Part shown: in pieces, positions 1 to 7,975 of the stretch
How positions within the stretch are numbered: the first letter of the stretch is position 1
Layout: the number at the start of each line of letters is the position of its first letter
Assembly: GCA_018267545.1 (NCBI GenBank)
Contig: JAFDYG010000474.1
Span: 1 to 39,115 of the forward strand
From: Bacteroidota bacterium
GTDB lineage: Bacteria; Bacteroidota; Bacteroidia; Chitinophagales; Chitinophagaceae
Length of the DNA stretch: 39,115 nucleotides
Direction of reading: 5' to 3'
Translations under genes and position numbers: made by a program
Notes under the pieces: generated by a model
The model's input: only the letters and a program-made list of their open reading frames with translations
Databases searched by the model: none
What the model was told of the DNA's origin: nothing

Positions 1-656
1 AGAACCTGCGCAAGCAAGCGGCGGAGAGACTGGTGCAGAACATAAAAGACTACGGCTATCACCTGACGACCGGCTTCCTGGGCACACCCTATCTCTGTCA
101 CGTGCTGAGCCGCTATGGCTATACCGAGATCGCCTACCGGCTCCTGCTGCAGGAAAGCTATCCTTCGTGGCTATACCCGGTAAAGATGGGCGCAACCACG
201 ATCTGGGAACGCTGGGACGGTATCAAGCCCGACGGCAGCTTCCAGACGCCGGAGATGAACTCTTTCAACCACTATGCCTACGGGGCCATCGGGGACTGGA
301 TGTACCGGGTAGTAGCCGGCCTGGATACATACGAGGATGGAGTAGGCTACAAGCACAGCCGTATCGCTCCGCATCCGGGGGGCGGTCTTAGCCAGGCGGG
401 CGCCGACCTGGAGACCGTTTATGGCCGGTTGAGCTGCCACTGGCGGCAGGAAAAAGACGCCTTGTCGATCGACCTGGACATACCTGCCAATACAACTTCT
501 ACGTTTTATATTCCGACCCCGGAAGGCGGGCTGATCACCGAAGGAGGACAACCCCTGAAGGCCGGTCAGAACATCGAGGCCGTGGAGGGAGTCGAGAGAG
601 GGTACCTGATCGTGCGGCTGGGCTCAGGCGGGTATCATTTTAAAGTCTCTCAATAA
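1..656 (+). CDS. alpha-L-rhamnosidase (GH78), C-terminal part; 5' end outside the window
   Basis: GH78 enzymes hydrolyse terminal alpha-L-rhamnose from plant and microbial glycans. The frame is open from position 3 and stops at TAA 654-656, giving about 217 C-terminal residues. Recognisable pieces are the late helices of the (alpha/alpha)6 barrel (TTGFLGTPYL, ATTIWERWDG, NHYAYGAIGDWMYR) and then the C-terminal beta-sandwich (IAPHPGGGLSQAGADLETVYG region). In characterised GH78 enzymes the Glu of the WERW segment is thought to be the general base. The in-frame GTG at 33 is internal to the domain and is not a start. A cluster of inverted repeats follows the stop codon. The family call is from motif recognition and is strong; substrate and cell location cannot be judged from this fragment. 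Confidence 0.88.
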   Translation, partial: NLRKQAAERLVQNIKDYGYHLTTGFLGTPYLCHVLSRYGYTEIAYRLLLQESYPSWLYPVKMGATTIWERWDGIKPDGSFQTPEMNSFNHYAYGAIGDWMYRVVAGLDTYEDGVGYKHSRIAPHPGGGLSQAGADLETVYGRLSCHWRQEKDALSIDLDIPANTTSTFYIPTPEGGLITEGGQPLKAGQNIEAVEGVERGYLIVRLGSGGYHFKVSQ

Positions 657-666
657 CCTATTCGAC

Positions 667-688
667 TTGTCACCGATATCGGTGACAA
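667..688. promoter_or_regulatory. perfect 22-bp palindrome, possible operator
   Basis: Two half-sites TTGTCACCGAT meet head to head with no spacer, giving 11 perfectly paired positions on each side. The element lies 11 bases after the rhamnosidase stop and about 180 bases before the lpxR-like start. There is no T tract, so it fits a dimeric-regulator operator (LacI or GntR type) better than a terminator. The regulator is not identifiable here. Confidence 0.5.
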
Positions 689-715
689 CAATTGCTTATC
701 CTGTTTGTTCTGGCC

Positions 716-762
716 AATTGGACGGAGTCCAATTAGTACTTGAGGCCTTAGGCCGAAAGTAC
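716..762. other. two consecutive inverted repeats (possible structured RNA)
   Basis: The first arm pair is AATTGGAC (716-723) and GTCCAATT (727-734), a perfect 8-bp stem with a 3-base loop. The second is GTACTT-GA-GGCC (736-747) pairing with GGCC-GA-AAGTAC (751-762) around TTA. In RNA the two opposed GA dinucleotides could form tandem sheared G-A pairs. Neither stem is followed by a T run. Confidence 0.4.
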
Positions 763-777
763 AGACATAAGAGGTTT

Positions 778-815
778 GGCGATAAAAAATTATTTTTTTC
801 CAATTTTTTATCGCC
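778..815. terminator. AT-rich 14-bp inverted repeat, possible bidirectional terminator or attenuator
   Basis: The left arm 778-791 (GGCGATAAAAAATT) pairs perfectly with the right arm 802-815 around a 10-base loop rich in T. The arms contain A and T runs, so on either strand the hairpin resembles an intrinsic terminator with the run inside the stem. It sits 53 bases before the lpxR-like start and may end rhamnosidase transcription or act on the downstream leader. Confidence 0.4.
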
Positions 816-868
816 ACATAATGGCTAAGAATACCACCACCGACTAACACTAGCTAAACAGGCGGGTT

Positions 869-1921
869 ATGGGAAGAATTTTACTTTTTACGGTTTTTCT
901 TTTGGGTATTGGGCAGCTTTATGCGCAGGAAGTACAGGAAACGGATACGCTTACTCATCTGTTCCGTATTTACGAGGATGACGACTGTATCAATATTCTG
1001 GGTAATTTCTCCGACAATGCTTATACCAATGGAACGAGGCTGGATTATTTTTATATGCCTGCGCGTACGCCCCGTTTCTTTGTCGACCATATACTGCCGC
1101 ATGCAGGCAACAGCAGCAGGAATATCTATGGCTGGGGAATTACACAACTGATGTATACACCCGACGACCTCCTGAAAACAACGTATCAGCCTAACGACTA
1201 TCCCTATTCCGGTGCGCTCTTCGCCACCCACACGCTCTATTCTTATAATAAGGAAAAGAAATATTCGCTGCAAACCGAATTGGTTTTGGGCATGATCGGT
1301 CCTGCTTCCTTTGCAAAGCAGACCCAAAGATTCGTACACCGTATCGAGGGATTCGACATACCCATGGGCTGGGACCATCAGTTCAGCAATGACGTCCTTT
1401 TCAATATAAACTTCGCGGCGGAGAAGGAGCTCACCCATGTTGGCAATGGTCTTGAAGTAATTGGCGGAAGCCGCGCCTTTTTGGGCACCATGCAAAACGG
1501 GCTCGCGCTGTATCCCCTGATTCGTTTCGGCGGAATGACGCCATACTTCAATGGATTCATCAGTCAATATGCCAGCACTACGCGAAACAAAGAAGGCGAT
1601 AGAAAAGGGCAGTTTTACTTTTTTATAAAACCGGAAGTACAGCTTGTCCTGACTAACGCGATGGTGCAGGGCGGAATCTTTACGAAGAATCCCAATCTCA
1701 ACAGCGATGAAGAAAAAGTGTCAGTCAACGGACAAGTGCCAGCGCCGCCGCCCGCACTCCCCTACCCCGACCTCAACAAGCTCTATGCGTCTATCAGCTA
1801 TGGCGCCGTATTTACTATCAATAATTTTGGTTTGTCTTTTTCACAGTCGAGCAGCTCTGCTCAATTAAAAGGTTTGTATTGTCATCAAACAGGAAATGTA
1901 TCTCTTCATTTCAGCTGGTAA
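869..1921 (+). CDS. LpxR-family lipid A deacylase-like outer-membrane beta-barrel
   Basis: LpxR proteins are outer-membrane barrels that remove the 3'-acyloxyacyl group from lipid A. This 350-residue protein has a signal peptide (about residues 1-20, ending LYAQ) and the family's landmarks: the N-terminal DNAYTNGTRLDY segment (49-60), GWGITQLMYTPDDL (88-101), YPYSGALF (111-118) and GPASFAKQTQRFVH (144-157), where His157 matches the position of the LpxR active-site histidine. It ends in aromatic Trp, as barrels often do. A Pro-rich stretch near residues 290-300 is probably a loop. The ATG at 869 gives the only complete signal peptide. It stands alone between hairpin-rich intergenic DNA and the next barrel gene. 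Activity on lipid A is inferred from the family (DUF2219) only. Confidence 0.8.
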   Translation: MGRILLFTVFLLGIGQLYAQEVQETDTLTHLFRIYEDDDCINILGNFSDNAYTNGTRLDYFYMPARTPRFFVDHILPHAGNSSRNIYGWGITQLMYTPDDLLKTTYQPNDYPYSGALFATHTLYSYNKEKKYSLQTELVLGMIGPASFAKQTQRFVHRIEGFDIPMGWDHQFSNDVLFNINFAAEKELTHVGNGLEVIGGSRAFLGTMQNGLALYPLIRFGGMTPYFNGFISQYASTTRNKEGDRKGQFYFFIKPEVQLVLTNAMVQGGIFTKNPNLNSDEEKVSVNGQVPAPPPALPYPDLNKLYASISYGAVFTINNFGLSFSQSSSSAQLKGLYCHQTGNVSLHFSW

Positions 1922-2038
1922 ATTTTTTTTAAAATCTTTTCGAACCTTTTTCTCTCGCTTCCTGTTCTTAGTATTGTCAGCAACGAAAAAATAAGAATCA
2001 ACAGCTCGTATATATTGTAAACATAAAATCAACAGAAG

Positions 2039-2611
2039 ATGAAAACGACACGTAAGATTGGCGTAGTGACAGCCCTATTAGTAAGTTTAGCATTTGCCTC
2101 TCAAGCACAAGAACAACCCAAAAGCACTGCATCCGACAAACAGGAATTCAGACTAAGCGTAGGACCTGAAGTCGGAGTTCCCATCGGTCAATTCTCCAAC
2201 AATTATGGATGGTTCCTCGGCGGTTCGGTACAGGGTGAATTACCCGTAGCAAAGAACTTGTATGTCCTGCTCAATGCCGGCTATAACAATTTCTTTGTAA
2301 AGGATGGTAAGGTTATCGACCAGGACGTCCGCACGATACCCGTAAAGGCAGGTCTGAAGTATTTCTTCGTTCCTAATTTCCTTTATGTATCGGCTGAAGC
2401 CGGAGCTTCCTTCCTCGTCAATAAGAGCGATCTGAACGCGGACAAGTCAACAGCGTTTACGTATGCGCCCCAGGTAGGCGTATTGTTTCCGCTGGGTTCC
2501 AAGAACTACCTGGACGTCGGCTTCCGTTTCCAGGGTCAGGGTTCCTTTGCCAACAACGGGACTTATAGCAACTTCCTCGGTCTGCGGATAGCTTATACCT
2601 TTGGACTGTAG
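2039..2611 (+). CDS. small outer-membrane beta-barrel protein
   Basis: This 190-residue protein has a signal peptide (1-23, ending SQAQ) followed by alternating hydrophobic/polar strands such as FRLSVGPEVGVPIG, LYVLLNAGYNNFF, IPVKAGLKYFF and NFLGLRIAYTFGL. The terminal Phe-Gly-Leu and the eight or so strands suggest a small OmpA/OmpX-like barrel of the outer membrane beta-barrel domain families. No catalytic motif is visible, so its role is unknown. A weak promoter-like box (TAGTATTG, 1969-1976) lies about 60 bases upstream in a T-rich stretch. It is followed by two hairpins, the second a clear terminator, so it is probably monocistronic. Confidence 0.75.
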   Translation: MKTTRKIGVVTALLVSLAFASQAQEQPKSTASDKQEFRLSVGPEVGVPIGQFSNNYGWFLGGSVQGELPVAKNLYVLLNAGYNNFFVKDGKVIDQDVRTIPVKAGLKYFFVPNFLYVSAEAGASFLVNKSDLNADKSTAFTYAPQVGVLFPLGSKNYLDVGFRFQGQGSFANNGTYSNFLGLRIAYTFGL

Positions 2612-2668
2612 GCTTTAATGGGCGCCGCCCATTAATACACAGGCAATTTCTAAACTTCGATACGCCAG

Positions 2669-2696
2669 AGCTGCCCCCCAGGGGGCAGCTTTTTTT
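2669..2696 (+). terminator. Rho-independent terminator after the barrel gene
   Basis: AGCTGCCCCC (2669-2678) pairs with GGGGGCAGCT (2681-2690), followed by a T run to 2696. A second perfect inverted repeat, TAATGGGC/GCCCATTA (2616-2634), lies just after the stop codon but lacks a T run. Confidence 0.85.
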
Positions 2697-2741
2697 ATAA
2701 ACTCTTAATCTAGGTTAATGGGTGGGCATGCACTTTGATGG

Positions 2742-2749
2742 TAATTTTG
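2742..2749 (+). promoter_or_regulatory. Bacteroidota -7 box (TAATTTTG) for the YceI gene
   Basis: Perfect match to TAnnTTTG 47 bases before the ATG. No TTTG is found at the expected -33 spacing, so only half the promoter is supported. Confidence 0.4.
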
Positions 2750-2796
2750 TCATAGAAATTAATCAATTCATCGTTTAAACATTAAAAAATAACTTT

Positions 2797-3327
2797 ATGG
2801 CAACCAAATGGGTACTTGATCCTTCACACTCGGAAGTCCAATTCAAGGTAAAACACATGATGATCTCCAATATCAGCGGCGAATTCACCAAATTCAACGC
2901 CGACCTGGAAACGGAAGGCGACGATTTTATGACTGCCAAAGTGACTTTTACGGCCGATATCGACTCGATCTCCACCAAGAATGAGCAAAGGGACGGACAC
3001 CTGAAATCCGATGATTTCTTCAACGCCGCCCAGTTTCCCCAGCTGAAATTCGTGGCGACCAAATATGAAAACGTAGACAATGACGGTTCTTACGAAGTTT
3101 ACGGAGACCTGACCATCCGCGACGTCACCAAAACCGTCAAGTTCGACGCAGAATTCGGCGGTGTGATCGTCGACCCCTGGGGCGCTACCCGTGCAGGTAT
3201 CACCATCAGCGGTAAAATCAACCGTAAAGACTTCAACCTGAAATGGCACGCCGTTACCGAAGCCGGCAGCCTGGTCGTCAGCGACGACGTTCGTATCCAC
3301 GTAGCGCTGGAATTCGTTAAAGCATAA
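2797..3327 (+). CDS. YceI family protein, cytoplasmic form
   Basis: YceI proteins form a lipocalin-like barrel that binds long isoprenoid lipids; their physiological role is poorly defined. The 176 residues cover the whole domain: WVLDPSHSEVQFKVKHMMIS (5-24), the TADIDSISTKNEQRDGHLKS region in the middle, GDLTIRDVTKTV, and the closing VVSDDVRIHVALEF. Unlike E. coli YceI there is no signal peptide, so it should stay in the cytoplasm. The ATG at 2797 is the natural start because the family motif begins four residues later. It is preceded by a terminator and its own -7 box and is followed by a GC-rich hairpin, so it is likely a single-gene unit. Confidence 0.9.
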   Translation: MATKWVLDPSHSEVQFKVKHMMISNISGEFTKFNADLETEGDDFMTAKVTFTADIDSISTKNEQRDGHLKSDDFFNAAQFPQLKFVATKYENVDNDGSYEVYGDLTIRDVTKTVKFDAEFGGVIVDPWGATRAGITISGKINRKDFNLKWHAVTEAGSLVVSDDVRIHVALEFVKA

Positions 3328-3348
3328 TAATCACTATAGGTCAGTCGG

Positions 3349-3372
3349 GGCGAGCGGCATAGGCCGCTTGCC
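3349..3372 (+). other. GC-rich hairpin between yceI-like and ABC-F genes
   Basis: GGCGAGCGGC pairs with GCCGCTTGCC (one G-T pair) around the loop ATAG. No T run follows, so it may be a weak terminator or transcript-end stabiliser. It ends 10 bases before the next promoter box. Confidence 0.4.
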
Positions 3373-3382
3373 GCCGATTGCT

Positions 3383-3390
3383 TATATTTG
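3383..3390 (+). promoter_or_regulatory. -7 box (TATATTTG) immediately before the ABC-F start
   Basis: Perfect TAnnTTTG. Only four bases separate it from the ATG at 3395, so a transcript starting the usual few bases downstream would have almost no leader. No clear -33 TTTG is seen. Confidence 0.5.
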
Positions 3391-3394
3391 CGGC

Positions 3395-5308
3395 ATGCAT
3401 TATGTCTCTGTAGAAGGCCTCAGCAAATCCTATGGCGTCAAGCCGCTTTTTACCAATATTACGTTTCATATAGAGGAAGGCGATAAGATCGCCCTGGTCG
3501 CGCGCAATGGCAGCGGCAAATCTACCCTCCTGAAGATCCTCTCCGGCAAGGACACGGCCGACAGCGGAACCGTCTGGATCCACAAGGACGTTACCGTCGC
3601 TCTCTTCGAACAGGAGCCCGTTTTCGACGAAGCAAGGTCTATCCTGGACAATATTTTCCATCACAATCATCCCGTCATCAACGCCATCAAGGCCTATGAG
3701 GCCGCAAGCGACGAGGAAGACGTCGATAAGCTCACCGACGCAATCGTCAAGCTCGACGAATTGAATGCCTGGGACTTCGACACCAAGGTCAAACAGATCC
3801 TGGGCAAGCTCAATATCCATCACCTCAACCAGCCGACGGGCACCCTCTCCGGCGGTCAGCGCAAACGCGTCGCCCTCGCCAAGACCCTGATCGATATCGG
3901 CTTCGAGCACAAGCACGTGCTGCTGATCATGGACGAACCGACCAACCACCTGGACGTAGAGATGGTCGAATGGCTCGAACACTACCTAAATCAGGAAAAG
4001 GTCACCCTCCTGCTCGTTACCCACGACCGTTACTTCCTGGACAATGTCTCCGAAGAGATTTGGGAGATGGACGGCAGCACTCTCTTTGTCTATAAGGGGG
4101 ATTATGAGAATTACCTGGAGAAGAAGACCGCCCGGATCGAAAACGATACGGCGTCGATAGAAAAGGCCCGCAACACCTACCGGAAGGAATTGGAATGGAT
4201 GCGTAAGCAGCCCAAGGCCAGAACCACCAAGAGCAAGAGCCGCCAGGACAATTTCTATGTGGTCGAAGCCAGGGCCAAGCAGAAAATCGAAGACCAGCAG
4301 GTCGAGCTGCAGATGAAGATGAACCGGCTCGGGGGTAAAATCGCCGAATTAAAGAAGGTTTATAAAAGCTATGGTGAGAAAACCATCCTGAAGGGCTTCG
4401 ATTATACCTTCAAGAAGGGTGAACGGCTGGGCGTCATCGGGAAGAATGGCGTCGGGAAATCCACCTTCATCAATATCCTGCAGGGGCTGGAACAGCCGGA
4501 CAACGGGAAGGTCAATATCGGCGAGACCGTCATTTTCGGCAACTATTCCCAGCAGGGTCTCGTCGTCAAGGAAGACATGCGGGTCATCGAGTTCGTCAAG
4601 AATATCGCCGAAGTCTTTCCGCTGGCGGCAGGAGGCTCGCTCAGCGCGGCCCAGTTCCTCAACCTCTTCCTTTTTCCGCCCGAACAGCAATATACCTATA
4701 TCTCCAAGCTCAGCGGCGGCGAAAAGAGAAGACTGCACCTGCTGTCCATCCTCTTTCGCAATCCCAACTTCCTGATCCTGGATGAACCGACCAACGACCT
4801 CGACCTGCCGACCCTGGCCATCCTGGAAAATTTCCTCAGCGAATACCAGGGCTGTCTGCTGATCGTCTCCCACGACCGGTATTTTATGGACCGTCTGGTC
4901 GACCACCTGCTGGTATTGGAAGGCGACGGGTTCATCAGGGATTTCCCGGGCAACTATTCCCAATACCGGGAATGGGTAAAGCTGGATAATGAGGAGGCCG
5001 AGTTCCGTCCGCCGGGCGATGGCTATAAGCCTGCCCCTACCCCTGCGCCGGCTCAGGCCGCCAAACCAGCTGCCGCTCCGCCCCAGGAGAAAAAACAATT
5101 GTCCTACAAGGAGCGGAGAGAGTTCGAGAGCCTGGAAAAAGACATAGCCCAGCTGAACCAGGAGAAACAGACTATCACGGAAAAGCTCAACAGCGGCAGC
5201 GCTCCTTTCGAAGAGCTGCAGCAAATGTCCGTCCGGATCGGCGAGATCAGCCAGCTCCTGGACGACAAGGAGCTGCGCTGGCTTGAACTGAGCGAGATGG
5301 GCAGCTAA
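3395..5308 (+). CDS. uup: ABC-F family ATPase, Uup-like
   Basis: ABC-F proteins have two ATPase domains and no membrane part; they act on ribosomes, and Uup also affects branched DNA and transposon excision. From the ATG at 3395 the protein has 637 residues. ABC1 shows Walker A ARNGSGKST (36-44; the first Gly of the usual GxxxxGKS is Ala), signature LSGGQRKRVALA and Walker B LLIMDEPTNHLD. An arm/linker rich in Lys and Glu follows, then ABC2 with IGKNGVGKST, LSGGEKRRLHLL and LILDEPTNDLD. A Pro/Ala linker leads to a C-terminal coiled coil (YKERREFESLEKDI onward), the hallmark of Uup. The in-frame TTG at 3368 was rejected: MHYVSVEGLSKSYG is the standard N-terminus. Function as Uup rather than EttA or YheS rests on the C-terminal domain. 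Confidence 0.9.
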   Translation: MHYVSVEGLSKSYGVKPLFTNITFHIEEGDKIALVARNGSGKSTLLKILSGKDTADSGTVWIHKDVTVALFEQEPVFDEARSILDNIFHHNHPVINAIKAYEAASDEEDVDKLTDAIVKLDELNAWDFDTKVKQILGKLNIHHLNQPTGTLSGGQRKRVALAKTLIDIGFEHKHVLLIMDEPTNHLDVEMVEWLEHYLNQEKVTLLLVTHDRYFLDNVSEEIWEMDGSTLFVYKGDYENYLEKKTARIENDTASIEKARNTYRKELEWMRKQPKARTTKSKSRQDNFYVVEARAKQKIEDQQVELQMKMNRLGGKIAELKKVYKSYGEKTILKGFDYTFKKGERLGVIGKNGVGKSTFINILQGLEQPDNGKVNIGETVIFGNYSQQGLVVKEDMRVIEFVKNIAEVFPLAAGGSLSAAQFLNLFLFPPEQQYTYISKLSGGEKRRLHLLSILFRNPNFLILDEPTNDLDLPTLAILENFLSEYQGCLLIVSHDRYFMDRLVDHLLVLEGDGFIRDFPGNYSQYREWVKLDNEEAEFRPPGDGYKPAPTPAPAQAAKPAAAPPQEKKQLSYKERREFESLEKDIAQLNQEKQTITEKLNSGSAPFEELQQMSVRIGEISQLLDDKELRWLELSEMGS

Positions 5309-5365
5309 CCACGAGCAGACCCGGGCGCGGCTTCATTCAACCGTTCATCCATTATTGTGCTCCCG

Positions 5366-5398
5366 GTTGTCCGTTAACCGGTAAAGGCCCTATATTTG
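5366..5398 (+). promoter_or_regulatory. promoter of the M28 peptidase gene
   Basis: TATATTTG (5391-5398) matches the -7 consensus perfectly. GTTG (5366-5369) lies 21 bases upstream and matches three of four bases of the -33 box. The ATG is 50 bases downstream. Confidence 0.5.
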
Positions 5399-5448
5399 GC
5401 CCCGCTGGACGAAATCCGGCTATCCAACATTTCCAAAACAACATCTAA

Positions 5449-6948
5449 ATGAGAAGACTCCTTCTATTGCTGTCCGTATGTACGGCAGGCGTCGCACAGG
5501 CACAGAAGATCGCAGATCCCAGGCCTTTTGCGAAAACCATTTCCAGAGACGACCTCAAGAAGCATTTATTCATCGTCGCCAGCAAGGAATTCGAAGGCCG
5601 TGAAACGGCTACCGAAGGTCAGCGTAAGGCCGCTGCCTACATCGAAAACCAGTTCAAGTCTTTCGGTCTTCAGCCGGGCAACGGCAGCAGCTACCAGCTG
5701 AACTACCCCGTCTACCAGGACTCGCTGGAGTCGGCCGAGCTTAGCGTGGGCGATCAGGCATTTGCCCTCGACAAAGATTTCTTCGCCAGCGTCACGACCA
5801 ATAACACCGGAGAGCTGTTGAGCAGTGAGGTGGTCTTCGCCGGCTATGGCATCAGCGACAGCGTCCGCAATGACTATAAGGGCCTCGACGTAAGAGGTAA
5901 GATCGTGCTGGTGCTGGGTGGTCAACCCGGAGGCACTCCACAGCCCATGGGTAGAAGAGGCGGTAATTTCTACGCCAAACAGGAAGCAGCCCAGAAGAAC
6001 GGCGCCGCTGCGGTGCTGATTTTGCAGTCGAATGTTCCCCGCCAGCTTTTTGCCGCAAAGGGAAACATGTACCTGAGCGCGTATAAGAAAAACAACTATC
6101 CCAACAGCTTTTATATCACCGATAAGGTCGCACAGGCGATTATGGGCGACGACCTCAAGGCGGCGCAGGGTGGTACCCCACAGACCAAAACCTATCCGGT
6201 CAACGTAAGGATGGCTTTGCGGAAGAATATCCTCCACCTGCAAAGCAGCGACGTGCTCGGCTTCCTCGAAGGGACCGACCTGAAGGACCAGATCGTCGTC
6301 ATCTCCGCTCACTATGATCACCTGGGCAAGCGCGATACGGTCATCTTCTACGGCGCCGATGACGATGGTTCCGGAACGGTCAGCATCCTGGAGCTGGCGG
6401 AAGCCTTCTCCAAAGCCAAGGCAGCCGGCAAGGGCCCTCGCCGCAGCATCCTCTTCCTGGCCAACTCCGGTGAAGAGAAGGGACTTTTCGGCTCGCAGTA
6501 TTATTCCGAGCACCCCACCTATCCCCTGGATCATACTACGGTCGATCTGAATATCGACATGATCGGTCGTATCGACCCCAACCGTAAGGTCGGCGACTCC
6601 ACCAACTACGTGTATGTAGTGGGCAGCGACAAGCTTTCGACCGACCTCAAGCCCATCAGCGAAGGCAATAACAAGAAGTATACGAAGATGGAGCTGGATT
6701 ATAAGTTCGATGATCCTACGGACCCCGAGCGCATCTATTATCGGAGCGACCACTATAATTTTGCCCGTAAAGGCGTTCCCATCATCTTCTATTTCGATGG
6801 GATCCACAAAGACTATCACCGTCCTTCGGATACCCCGGACAAGATTAACTACGACATTATGGAGAAACGCGCCCAGCTGGTATTCTATACCGCCTGGGAG
6901 ATGGCGAACCGAAACGATATGCTGAAGCGGGACATTCCGCTGAATTAG
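5449..6948 (+). CDS. secreted M28 family zinc peptidase with PA domain
   Basis: M28 enzymes are co-catalytic zinc aminopeptidases or carboxypeptidases. The 499-residue protein has a signal peptide (1-18, ending AQAQ), an N-terminal segment with EGRETATEGQRKAAAYI, an inserted protease-associated domain (about 120-240) and the M28 core. Expected ligands are present: His288 (SAHYDH), bridging Asp305 (GADDDGSG), Glu342 as general base and Glu343 (SGEEKG), Asp370 (NIDMIG) and His457 (DYHRPSDTPD). It should be periplasmic or surface-exposed and degrade peptides. It has its own promoter and shares a bidirectional terminator with the convergent methyltransferase gene. Exact peptide preference cannot be inferred. 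Confidence 0.92.
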   Translation: MRRLLLLLSVCTAGVAQAQKIADPRPFAKTISRDDLKKHLFIVASKEFEGRETATEGQRKAAAYIENQFKSFGLQPGNGSSYQLNYPVYQDSLESAELSVGDQAFALDKDFFASVTTNNTGELLSSEVVFAGYGISDSVRNDYKGLDVRGKIVLVLGGQPGGTPQPMGRRGGNFYAKQEAAQKNGAAAVLILQSNVPRQLFAAKGNMYLSAYKKNNYPNSFYITDKVAQAIMGDDLKAAQGGTPQTKTYPVNVRMALRKNILHLQSSDVLGFLEGTDLKDQIVVISAHYDHLGKRDTVIFYGADDDGSGTVSILELAEAFSKAKAAGKGPRRSILFLANSGEEKGLFGSQYYSEHPTYPLDHTTVDLNIDMIGRIDPNRKVGDSTNYVYVVGSDKLSTDLKPISEGNNKKYTKMELDYKFDDPTDPERIYYRSDHYNFARKGVPIIFYFDGIHKDYHRPSDTPDKINYDIMEKRAQLVFYTAWEMANRNDMLKRDIPLN

Positions 6949-6954
6949 CACACT

Positions 6955-6992
6955 AAAGTAAAAAGCCGCCCCTGAGGGCGGCTTTTTACTTT
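6955..6992. terminator. bidirectional terminator with a perfect 17-bp stem
   Basis: The arms 6955-6971 and 6976-6992 pair without mismatch around CTGA. The A and T runs at the outer ends make it work on either strand. It overlaps the stop codon of the minus-strand methyltransferase gene (6986-6988), so it serves two convergent genes. Confidence 0.92.
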
Positions 6993-7975
6993 ATGATCTT
7001 ATAGCACCATCGGTATAGCTTTCCCTGAAAATCGAAAGGCGTCGTAGCCTTGGTAATATCTTTCCAGGAAGCAGCTGCGATCTTTTCAGCTTCCAGCTGA
7101 AACTTGCGATAGTTCGTGCTGAAGTAGAGGATGCCGCCGGGGCGCATCGCGTGCAGGGTCTTGTTGATCAGCTCGGCGTGATCGCGCTGGATGTCGAGGA
7201 AGTCCTTCATCCGTTTGCTGTTGCTGAAGGTGGGCGGGTCCATGACGACAAGGTCGTAGTAATTGGAGGGCGCTTCGTCCAGCCACTGCTTGACGTCGGC
7301 GTGGATGAAATTCGCTTCCGGCGCAGGCGAGGCAGCGGGAGCGTTTAGCTTCATGTTCTCCTCCGCCCAGTTGAGATAAGTCTTGGAGAGATCGACCGAA
7401 TCGACACGCTGGGCTCCGCCTGCGGCGGCGTATACGGAAAAGGAGCCGGTGTAGCAGAACAGGTTCAGCATCCGCCGGTCTTTGACCTCTTCGCGCACCA
7501 TGCCGCGGGTGATGCGGTGGTCGAGAAAGAGGCCGGTATCGAGATAGTCCGTGAGGTTGATCCGAAAAGACAGTCCCGCTTCCTTAGCGATAAAAAACTC
7601 CTGCTCGGTAGCCAGCTTCTCGTACTGTCCATGGCGGCCGGCTTTGCGCCGGCGTTCTCTATAATAGATCCGGTCGTCGGGTACGCCCAGCACCTCGCTG
7701 ATCGTCGGCAGACAGGATTCCAGCCAGGCTTCGTGCTCTTCTTCGGTCATGCCGTGGCGGCGCTGATATTCGGCGAGATAGACCTTGTCTTCATAGAATT
7801 CTATACAAAATGGAAACTCCGGCAGGTCGTGGTCATAGACCCGGTAGCAGGTCACTTCCTGACGGCGCGCCTGCTTCGACAGGTGCTTATACGTCTTCAC
7901 CAGCCTGTTCCTGAACATTTGCAGCTTCTCTTCACTGATGCGGGAGGGCTGAGAGGGTTTGTTTTCTTCACTCAT
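6986..7975 (-). CDS. RlmK-like class I SAM-dependent 23S rRNA methyltransferase
   Basis: The 329-residue protein resembles the C-terminal RlmK half of E. coli RlmKL, which makes m7G2069 in 23S rRNA. Evidence: the N-terminal FRNRLVKTYKHLSKQARRQ helix and CYRVYDHDLPEFPF segment, the RERRRKAGRHGQYEKL stretch, and the Rossmann core with LNLFCYTGSFSVYAA (SAM loop), VDSVDLS, FIHADVKQWL and the catalytic-type motif VVMDPPTFSNSKRM. The RlmL part is absent, so it is a stand-alone K-type enzyme. Its ATG overlaps the end of the upstream MFS gene by eight bases, which indicates translational coupling. The target base is inferred from similarity to RlmK; RlmI-like specificity is the alternative. Confidence 0.82.
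   Translation of the reverse strand: MSEENKPSQPSRISEEKLQMFRNRLVKTYKHLSKQARRQEVTCYRVYDHDLPEFPFCIEFYEDKVYLAEYQRRHGMTEEEHEAWLESCLPTISEVLGVPDDRIYYRERRRKAGRHGQYEKLATEQEFFIAKEAGLSFRINLTDYLDTGLFLDHRITRGMVREEVKDRRMLNLFCYTGSFSVYAAAGGAQRVDSVDLSKTYLNWAEENMKLNAPAASPAPEANFIHADVKQWLDEAPSNYYDLVVMDPPTFSNSKRMKDFLDIQRDHAELINKTLHAMRPGGILYFSTNYRKFQLEAEKIAAASWKDITKATTPFDFQGKLYRWCYKIIK

Noticed and set aside
650-850. 66-codon minus-strand frame in the hairpin-rich gap
   Set aside because: It covers the palindromes and hairpins, and its translation has no family resemblance.
3368-3394. TTG start giving nine extra residues on the ABC-F protein
   Set aside because: It would lie upstream of and across the -7 box; the ATG at 3395 gives the normal family N-terminus.
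4349-5224. 291-codon minus-strand open frame opposite the ABC-F gene
   Set aside because: Shadow of the second ATPase domain; no independent start signals or motifs.
5566-6951. 461-codon minus-strand open frame opposite the M28 peptidase
   Set aside because: The plus strand carries all five M28 metal ligands and a signal peptide; the antisense frame has no motif.
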